6,035 bases of DNA, from positions 1 to 6,035 of the forward strand of contig JAFQBQ010000223.1 of the NCBI GenBank assembly GCA_017416635.1, read 5' to 3'. Shown piece by piece: positions 1-4,182 of this stretch. The notes beneath the pieces are model-generated. The model saw nothing but the letters and a program-made list of their open reading frames with translations. It was not told the origin of the DNA and searched no databases. How positions within the stretch are numbered: the stretch's first letter is position 1; every line of letters begins with the position of its first letter. The position numbers were made by a program, and so were the translations under genes. Source of the stretch: Alphaproteobacteria bacterium (GTDB taxonomy: Bacteria > Pseudomonadota > Alphaproteobacteria > UBA3830).

Positions 1-94
1 ATTTACTACCGATTCTATGTGAGTTTTCAGTTTTTAGAGATGCTTTTTGATTGTGAATTTTATAAAAGATATTTGCTTACATACGCAGTGATAT

Positions 95-130
95 AAAAAA
101 AATAACGAGGCAGAATGGTCTAACCTCGTT
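95..130 (-). terminator. Intrinsic terminator of the dehydrogenase-hydrolase unit
   Basis: Read on the minus strand, AACGAGG (130-124) pairs with CCTCGTT (110-104). A second short inner stem (AGA 112-114 with TCT 119-121) closes a 4-base loop, and the hairpin is followed by ATTTTTTTT (103-95). This is a textbook hairpin plus T tract, beginning 30 bases after the hydrolase stop codon. The plus-strand reading has only TTTT after the stem (129-132), so it may stop transcription weakly in that direction too. Confidence 0.8.
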
Positions 131-160
131 TTCGCGGATTCCGAAAATTTTTTCTCCCGA

Positions 161-1198
161 TTATTTCAGATTCTTTTTGAAAAACTCAACTATCTCCGCA
201 AACGGAATTTTTTCGAGATTATCGTACAAATCAGTGTGATTTGCATTTGGTATAATCATCAGTTTCTTATTATTACCCTTCAATTTTTTGAATGCATCTT
301 CAGAAAAATAACGACTATGTGCATTTTCACCGTGAATCACAAGCACAGGAGTGCGAATTTCGTCGCTGTAAGCCAAAATCGGCATATTAATCAATGAAAG
401 TGACGACGTCGTATTCCAACCTCCGTTTGATCCGATCGAGCGCGGATGAAATCCTCGAGATTTAGACTTGTAATACCCGACGTAATCTTTCATAAATTGA
501 GGCGTTGAATCTGTCAATTGATCAGGATTCGGCAATCCCGGAGATTGCGCATAGTTTCCGTTTTTGAAATCTATTGTGCGCTGAGCATTCAATTTTTGCT
601 TCATTTTGTAGCGAGCGTTTTCATCGACAGAGTCATTGTATCCGCGCGCGCTGACTCGCGTCATGTCATACATCGTCGAAGTAACTGTCGCTTTGATGCG
701 CGTATCTATCGCTGCCGCATTGAAAGCAAATCCACCGAATCCGCAGATTCCCAAAATCCCAATTTTTTCGGCATCGACATTCGGATAATTACTCAAGAAA
801 TCGACTGCCGCACTGAAATCTTCCGTATTGATATCTGGAGAAGCTACGTGACGAGGCTCTCCACTGCTTTCGCCTGTGTAAGAAGGATCAAACGCGAGTG
901 TAATGAATCCATTTTCAGCAATTGTTTGAGCATAACGTCCTGAAACTTGTTCCTTTACTGCGCCGAAAGGTCCGCTGACAGCAACTGCCGGAAGCTTTCC
1001 CGATGCATTTTTCGGAATATACAAATCGCCGACCAAAGTTATTCCGTAGCGATTTTTGAAGCTGACTTTTTTGATTTCAACTTTATCGCTTTTAACGAAA
1101 GTTTTATCCCAACTTTGATTTTCGACTGAATTCACGCTGCATCCTCCTAAAACTAAAGGTAAAACCAAACTTATCAACCATACCTTCTTTAATTTCAT
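161..1198 (-). CDS. Lipoprotein alpha/beta hydrolase (dienelactone hydrolase/YcjY-like)
   Basis: Predicted envelope-anchored alpha/beta hydrolase of 345 residues; the substrate is unknown. The N-terminus (KLKK, then a hydrophobic run) ends in a lipobox L-G-G-C with the lipidated Cys at residue 20. Fold landmarks are the oxyanion-side loop SGPFGAVKEQ (75-84), FDPSYTG (103-109), the nucleophile elbow GICGFGG (150-156) with Cys152 as likely nucleophile, HGENAHSRYF (289-298) holding a probable acidic residue, and NANHTDLYD (318-326) with likely catalytic His321. Related hydrolases I remember also have a Cys elbow with an aromatic two residues on (GICGWGG type) and the STMYDMTRV stretch, so the odd elbow is probably a family trait. 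I chose ATG 1198 because AGGAG (1211-1207) lies 8 nt upstream. A GTG at 1207 in the same frame overlaps that ribosome binding site and would add three residues. The gene is the distal member of a two-gene unit with the dehydrogenase, 50 nt apart, and ends at a terminator. The fold is secure; the role is not. Confidence 0.88.
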   Translation of the reverse strand: MKLKKVWLISLVLPLVLGGCSVNSVENQSWDKTFVKSDKVEIKKVSFKNRYGITLVGDLYIPKNASGKLPAVAVSGPFGAVKEQVSGRYAQTIAENGFITLAFDPSYTGESSGEPRHVASPDINTEDFSAAVDFLSNYPNVDAEKIGILGICGFGGFAFNAAAIDTRIKATVTSTMYDMTRVSARGYNDSVDENARYKMKQKLNAQRTIDFKNGNYAQSPGLPNPDQLTDSTPQFMKDYVGYYKSKSRGFHPRSIGSNGGWNTTSSLSLINMPILAYSDEIRTPVLVIHGENAHSRYFSEDAFKKLKGNNKKLMIIPNANHTDLYDNLEKIPFAEIVEFFKKNLK

Positions 1199-1248
1199 TT
1201 TATTCACTCCTATTACTTTCTCCTAAACTAACAAATTTTGCAAAGAAC

Positions 1249-2337
1249 TTATAAATCTCTCATATCAATAACAAATCGGAACTGCACTTTTCCGTTTACG
1301 ATTGTATAGTAGGCTTCAGTTATTTGCTTTGCGACTTCATCGGGTGTTCCTCTAATGATCTTCACCTGCGGATAAATGTTGTTTTCCACGGAATAATCCA
1401 GCATTTCTTGTGTTTCTTTTATTCCTCCAATCAATGAACCGTAAATTTTGCGATTCGGAGAAAAAACAAACGAAGACACACTTATAGACGGCGCATTTTT
1501 AGTTGCAGGCATTCCGACAATCGCAAATTCACCTCCGAACTTAAGCATTCTCAAATATGCAGACATATCGTATTTCGCAGGAATTGTGCTGAGAATAAAG
1601 TTGAATTGGTTTAAGCGAGTTTTATAAAAATCTGCATTTTTAGAAACATTTACAAATTCTTTTGCTCCCATTTTTATTGCAGCTTCGCGTTTTTCTTCAG
1701 AAATATCAAACACAGTGACATCCGCTTCGAGTTTTACGAGATACTGCACAGCCATATGTCCGAGTCCTCCGAATCCCGCAACTGCGACTTTATCGCCTTT
1801 ACGAATTCTCGAAAATTGAATCGGTGAATAAGTCGTAATTCCCGCACAAAGCAACGGCGCAACTTTTTCTAAATCTGCCGTTTCCGGCACTTGTATTGCA
1901 AAATCTTCGGAAATTACGATGTTGTTGGAATATCCGCCTTGAGTAATTTCTCCGCTGTGAAATTTATCTTTCGAGGCGTAAGTGAAAACGACATCGCAAC
2001 ATTCTTGCTCTCGATTATGGCGGCAAGTTTCGCAATTCGGATCTTTGCATGAATTTACCATACATCCGACTCCGGCATAGTCGCCGACTTTAAATTTCGT
2101 GACATTTTTCCCGACTTGAGTTACTTGCCCAACGATTTCATGCCCCGGCACCATCGGATAATGCTCTTTTTCGTTCCATTCCGAACGCGCCTGATGGATA
2201 TCGCTGTGGCAAATTCCCGCATACATAATTTTTATAAGAATATCGTTGTCTCCAACGGCATGCCGTTCAAATTCATACGGCTTAAACGGGCCGTCTTTAC
2301 TGAACATCGCATATCCTTTTGACTTTATCTTTTCCAT
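1249..2337 (-). CDS. Zinc-dependent NAD(P) alcohol dehydrogenase (CAD/YahK-type)
   Basis: Medium-chain alcohol dehydrogenase of 362 residues, a normal length for the family, expected to interconvert aldehydes or ketones and alcohols. Catalytic zinc ligands are visible: Cys43 in GICHSD, His66 in PGHE and Cys164 in LLCAG. A structural-zinc lobe has Cys97, Cys102, Cys105 and Cys113; its first gap is four residues where two is usual. The Rossmann motif is GFGGLG (188-193), and the next strand ends in VFD with Asp211, which by family rules favours NAD(H) over NADP(H) (inference). The start at 2337 has AGGAGG at 2347-2342, only 4 nt from the ATG. An in-frame ATG at 2394 has no ribosome binding site, but the 19 residues it adds resemble the second half of a signal peptide (see the leader entry). 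As it stands the enzyme should be cytoplasmic. It heads a unit with the lipoprotein hydrolase and diverges from the flavodoxin gene. Identity is firm; the substrate is unknown. Confidence 0.93.
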   Translation of the reverse strand: MEKIKSKGYAMFSKDGPFKPYEFERHAVGDNDILIKIMYAGICHSDIHQARSEWNEKEHYPMVPGHEIVGQVTQVGKNVTKFKVGDYAGVGCMVNSCKDPNCETCRHNREQECCDVVFTYASKDKFHSGEITQGGYSNNIVISEDFAIQVPETADLEKVAPLLCAGITTYSPIQFSRIRKGDKVAVAGFGGLGHMAVQYLVKLEADVTVFDISEEKREAAIKMGAKEFVNVSKNADFYKTRLNQFNFILSTIPAKYDMSAYLRMLKFGGEFAIVGMPATKNAPSISVSSFVFSPNRKIYGSLIGGIKETQEMLDYSVENNIYPQVKIIRGTPDEVAKQITEAYYTIVNGKVQFRFVIDMRDL

Positions 2338-2417
2338 ACTTCCTCCTATTTTGCTTGCCTCTGCAAAGTTAAAACATAAAACAACCACTGGCATTATAAG
2401 GCTAAAATTCTAGCCAT
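2338..2417 (-). pseudogene. Frameshifted signal-peptide leader of the dehydrogenase
   Basis: On the minus strand an ATG at 2417 follows AGAGGAG (2428-2422) by 4 nt and reads MARILAL before a stop at 2396-2394. One extra T in the TTTT run (2407-2404) would join it to the dehydrogenase frame as MARIFSLIM, then PVVVLCFNFAEA, then SKIGGS and the Met at 2337. This has the three parts of a Sec signal peptide: a basic start, a hydrophobic core and an A-E-A cleavage site. The neighbouring flavodoxin and hydrolase both have export signals, which supports a once-exported dehydrogenase. A true mutation, a sequencing error in the run, or ribosomal slippage could each explain it. The rival view is that this is plain promoter DNA, since a perfect TATAAT lies at 2398-2393. 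Confidence 0.5.
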
Positions 2418-2421
2418 GTAT
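2393..2421 (-). promoter_or_regulatory. Candidate promoter of the dehydrogenase unit with an inverted repeat in its spacer
   Basis: The minus strand carries a perfect -10 TATAAT at 2398-2393. A weak -35-like GATACA lies 18 bases upstream (2421-2416). The imperfect palindrome GGCTAGAATTTTAGCC (2415-2400, arms GGCTA and TAGCC) fills the spacer, where a repressor or MerR-type regulator could act. A start near 2386 would leave a leader of about 50 nt before ATG 2337. The -35 is poor, and the same bases may instead be coding remains of a signal peptide. Confidence 0.3.
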
Positions 2422-2442
2422 CTCCTCTAGCTGTTGAAGATC

Positions 2443-2458
2443 ATGCGGTTAATCGCAT
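2443..2458. repeat. Operator-like inverted repeat ATGCG-N6-CGCAT
   Basis: Five-base arms ATGCG and CGCAT flank GTTAAT, giving a 16-bp near-palindrome in the divergent region between the dehydrogenase and flavodoxin genes. Its arm and spacer lengths equal those of the palindrome at 2400-2415. It could bind a dimeric regulator, but no regulator gene is in view. Confidence 0.35.
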
Positions 2459-2492
2459 TACTGAATCATGATAACGACAAAAAGTAAAAAAT

Positions 2493-2511
2493 AGGTTAAC
2501 AAAATTAACCT
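2493..2511. repeat. Operator-like inverted repeat AGGTTAA-N5-TTAACCT
   Basis: Perfect seven-base arms (2493-2499 and 2505-2511) around CAAAA lie about 30 bases upstream of the candidate -10 of the flavodoxin gene, a usual place for an activator site. The right arm overlaps the TTAA-N7-TTAA element at 2505-2519, so two regulators, or one with two modes, could share it. As RNA the hairpin would be weak and lacks a clean T tract, so a terminator is unlikely. Confidence 0.4.
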
Positions 2512-2519
2512 TTTCTTAA
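2505..2519 (+). promoter_or_regulatory. TTAA-N7-TTAA element upstream of the flavodoxin gene
   Basis: TTAA at 2505-2508 and again at 2516-2519, seven bases apart, gives an 11-bp repeat period. This spacing is the published binding pattern of CtrA in Alphaproteobacteria and resembles the tandem TTAA sites of Legionella/Coxiella PmrA; both are OmpR-type response regulators. The only other such element I found here is in front of the patatin gene, with a similar spacer (CCTTTTC here, CTTTTTG there). Confidence 0.4.
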
Positions 2520-2540
2520 AGTTTTGTGTGTACTCTTCGG

Positions 2541-2546
2541 GATAAT
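2541..2546 (+). promoter_or_regulatory. Candidate -10 box of the flavodoxin gene
   Basis: GATAAT matches TATAAT at five of six positions and lies 19 nt before the start codon. No convincing -35 is found at 16-18 bases, which would fit a promoter that needs an activator such as one bound at 2493-2519. A start near 2553 would leave a leader of only about 13 nt, just enough for the ribosome binding site at 2556-2559. Confidence 0.3.
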
Positions 2547-2565
2547 TGTTTTATCGGAGAGATAT

Positions 2566-3171
2566 ATGCCAAATATATTAAAAAAACTATCTACATTATT
2601 AGCCGGATTAACTTTGATGTTCGGTTCGGTTGATGCTAAACAAAGTGAAAATGTTGAAACTAAAAAAGCTCTGATTGTTTATTTCTCGCATACTGGAAAT
2701 ACAAAATTAATTGCAGAACGCGCACAAAAAGAACTTGCTGCAGTGAATTATCAGGTCGATTTACATCGTATTGAACCAACAAAACCATATCCTGAATATG
2801 GTGATAAATTGAAAGATTTAGCTAAAAAAGAATCTGAAAATGACAATTGCAGACCAGAATTTGAAGCGATAAATGTTGATGTACAATCTTACGATTTAGT
2901 TTTGATCGGAACTCCAGTTTGGTGGTACAAAGCTCCGAAAGTCGTACTGTCATTTTTGGAACAACAAGATTTTTCCGATAAAGAAGTTCGTTTCTTCATA
3001 ACACACGGTGGCGGTCCTGGATCTTGTATAAGCGATATGGAAATCGCATGTAAAGGTGCGAAATTCGGAGACAATATCGACGTATATGGCAATTATCCCG
3101 GAAATGGTGAGATTGATTATGAAAAAGTAGCTCCATGGGTAGAAAAAATGACGAACCTAAATAATCAGTAA
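2566..3171 (+). CDS. Exported flavodoxin
   Basis: FMN-binding flavodoxin domain behind a signal peptide, 201 residues in all. Residues 1-24 form a Sec-type signal (KK, hydrophobic run STLLAGLTLMFG, cleavage after V-D-A at 24). The mature part begins with beta strand ALIVYF and the phosphate loop SHTGNT (41-46). The second FMN loop is GTPVWWYKAP (115-124) with stacking aromatics, and the third is THGGGPGSC (146-154). The ending WVEKMTNLNNQ is normal, so the domain looks complete and fits the flavodoxin type common in anaerobes (Flavodoxin_4-like). ATG 2566 has GGAG at 2556-2559, 6 nt away; a longer frame from TTG 2524 lacks such a site and adds residues ahead of the signal peptide. The gene diverges from the dehydrogenase unit. 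Electron donor and acceptor are unknown. An FMN protein outside the cytoplasm is unusual, because it would need flavin exported or loaded before export. Confidence 0.9.
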   Translation: MPNILKKLSTLLAGLTLMFGSVDAKQSENVETKKALIVYFSHTGNTKLIAERAQKELAAVNYQVDLHRIEPTKPYPEYGDKLKDLAKKESENDNCRPEFEAINVDVQSYDLVLIGTPVWWYKAPKVVLSFLEQQDFSDKEVRFFITHGGGPGSCISDMEIACKGAKFGDNIDVYGNYPGNGEIDYEKVAPWVEKMTNLNNQ

Positions 3172-3222
3172 GAAAAGATGAACTTATTTTAATCAAAGAC
3201 GGATTTTAAAGGAAAGCTAAAG

Positions 3223-3336
3223 ATGAGAAAGTTTGCTGTTCTGCCAGTCCTGGCACTAGGCATCAATTTTGTGGAATCAAAAGATATGAGTTTAACTGTA
3301 AATATATATACTAGGTTCTTGACTATATTAGGTTGA
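3223..3336 (+). pseudogene. Stump of a gene for an exported protein
   Basis: A 37-codon frame starts at ATG 3223, 9 nt after AAGGA (3209-3213), and reads MRKFAVLPVLALGINFVESKD, then MSLTVNIYTRFLTILG. The first 20 residues look like a signal peptide (RK, hydrophobic stretch, small residues). The rest starts like a beta strand and stops at TGA 3334, next to the GC-richer repeat at about 3338. I read it as the 5' end of a gene whose body was lost at the repeat, probably once the next gene after the flavodoxin (51 nt from its stop). A genuine tiny secreted peptide is the alternative. I do not recognise the family. Confidence 0.4.
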
Positions 3337-3337
3337 T

Positions 3338-3391
3338 AATCTGAGCGGTAACGCCCGTGAGATTGCCATGTCGCAGTGCTCCTCGCAATGA
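3338..3391. repeat. GC-richer palindromic element of a dispersed-repeat type
   Basis: Its core (3359-3391) has outer arms ATTGC (3362-3366) and GCAAT (3385-3389) around a GC-rich middle with GTCGCAGTGC and CTCCTCGC. It begins with GCGGTAACGCCC (3344-3355). The minus strand reads CATTGCGAGGAGCACTGCG and then GACATGGCAATC. This closely resembles a short interspersed repeat seen in many copies in unrelated bacteria, whose chance translations give strings such as CEERSDVAIS. It contrasts in base composition with its AT-rich surroundings and sits between a gene stump and the end of another gene. Only one copy is visible here, so repetition is from memory of the family, and the outer limits are estimates. 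Confidence 0.55.
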
Positions 3392-3411
3392 TGAATCGGA
3401 AAGGACTGAGC

Positions 3412-4035
3412 TTATATGTTCGTTGTTCGTCTTCGTTGTGAATGATCTCGAGAGTTATACTGTTGCTCTCCAGTCTCTTCATTGCTTTGCTCTTCTGTTT
3501 CTGATCCTTTTGACCGTTTACTCATTGCTTCGGCTTCTTTTTTGTATGCGGACACAATATATTTGACGTCTTTAAATAGTTCTGCAGCTACGTCATATGA
3601 TGACACCAATATAACGATTATTCTGATATCATCGACTTTTTCTTCAAAAAGTACTCTCGTTTTTCCGCATCTGCCAGAAAAATACCGTTCTTCGATTGAC
3701 AAAGTTCTATCTTCTTCATCTCGCGGATCAGCAAATTTAAATTTAGATAATGGGCATTTTTCTGTAAACAAATACGCATTCTCAGGGATTTTAGGCATAA
3801 TCTGATCGTAGTGCTGTGCAAAAACGAATACAGCGGTGTCTGCGGAATTAAAACTGGTTCCTTTTGGCCACAACGCTCCGATCAGGCCATTTTCTCCTTT
3901 GAAAGTTCGATACCCCCATCCTTGCGGTGCCTTTATCACCAGATCATTTCTTTCGTCATACTCCGGTGTATATATGGGAGTTCCGAGCATTTCTGGAGCT
4001 AATATCAACGCAAACAACAAAACTATTAATCGCAT
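3412..4035 (-). CDS. Secreted or periplasmic protein of unknown function
   Basis: A 207-residue protein with a clear signal peptide: MRLIVLLFALILAPEMLG, cleavage near residues 18-19. The mature domain (about 20-165) reads as a small alpha/beta fold. It holds APQGWGYRTFKGENGLIGALWPKGTSF (36-62), a pattern of W, G and PKG-S like small exported proteins I have seen annotated as hypothetical, then two cysteines (94 and 123) that could form a disulfide. From about 166 the sequence turns into a charged, low-complexity tail rich in E, K, S, Q and R, ending RRRTTNI. The tail is encoded close to the repeat at 3338-3391 and may not belong to the original fold. ATG 4035 has GAGGG at 4044-4040, 4 nt away. 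The gene diverges from the patatin gene. I cannot assign a function. Confidence 0.72.
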   Translation of the reverse strand: MRLIVLLFALILAPEMLGTPIYTPEYDERNDLVIKAPQGWGYRTFKGENGLIGALWPKGTSFNSADTAVFVFAQHYDQIMPKIPENAYLFTEKCPLSKFKFADPRDEEDRTLSIEERYFSGRCGKTRVLFEEKVDDIRIIVILVSSYDVAAELFKDVKYIVSAYKKEAEAMSKRSKGSETEEQSNEETGEQQYNSRDHSQRRRTTNI

Positions 4036-4056
4036 ACTTCCCTCAATACAAGACCA

Positions 4057-4067
4057 GCCTAACAGGC
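4057..4067. repeat. Small palindrome GCCT-AAC-AGGC in the divergent leader
   Basis: A perfect 4-3-4 inverted repeat lies 22 bases upstream of the minus-strand hypothetical gene, probably within its leader or next to its promoter. It could be a small operator or a chance palindrome; nothing else supports it. Confidence 0.2.
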
Positions 4068-4120
4068 AATTATTAAAAATTTGTGAATTTTCGTAATTTT
4101 TTTAATGGAAAAATTAAATT

Positions 4121-4136
4121 TTAACTTTTTGTTAAC
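4121..4136 (+). promoter_or_regulatory. TTAA-N7-TTAAC element (CtrA/PmrA-type) at the patatin promoter
   Basis: The block TTAACTTTTT occurs at 4121-4130 and again at 4132-4141, an 11-bp period (one helical turn), so TTAA-N7-TTAAC is exact. The second half overlaps the -35 hexamer, the usual position of an activator of the OmpR/PhoB class. CtrA of Alphaproteobacteria binds TTAA-N7-TTAA, and Legionella/Coxiella PmrA binds a similar tandem TTAA site. Such a regulator would tie the phospholipase to cell-cycle or host-phase control. The motif is short and AT-rich, so chance is a real alternative. Confidence 0.45.
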
Positions 4137-4158
4137 TTTTTTTGTCTAAAAATATAAA
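4129..4158 (+). promoter_or_regulatory. Sigma-70-type promoter of the patatin gene
   Basis: TTGTTA (4129-4134), an 18-base spacer and TATAAA (4153-4158) form a fair promoter. Transcription would start near 4165, leaving a very short leader that still includes AGAGGAG (4168-4174). The -35 overlaps the TTAA tandem element. Confidence 0.45.
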
Positions 4159-4182
4159 GTCTGAACAAGAGGAGAAAATATC

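Noticed and set aside
1..96. An open plus-strand frame from base 1 to a TAA at 94-96 (31 codons) just before the hairpin at 104-130, which could be the end of a convergent gene sharing the terminator.
   Set aside because: The residues are unrecognisable, the frame is short enough to be open by chance, and the start lies outside the window.
518..943. A 141-codon plus-strand frame opposite the hydrolase gene.
   Set aside because: It lies antisense to a well-supported gene, is rich in Arg, Ile and Ser in a chance-like way, and has no supporting ribosome binding site or domain.
3319..3340. TTGACT followed by GATAAT as a promoter near the repeat.
   Set aside because: The spacer is only 10 bases, too short for a sigma-70 promoter.
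3189..3482. A 97-codon minus-strand frame across the repeat.
   Set aside because: Its residues (FIIARSTATWQSHGR) are the typical chance translation of the dispersed repeat, and it overlaps the end of the hypothetical gene.
3482..4096. Several plus-strand frames opposite the hypothetical secreted protein.
   Set aside because: The minus-strand gene has a signal peptide, a ribosome binding site and a protein-like composition; the opposite frames have none of these.
4121..4141. The tandem TTAACTTTTT blocks as the start of a CRISPR or iteron array.
   Set aside because: There are only two units, with no spacers and no further copies.
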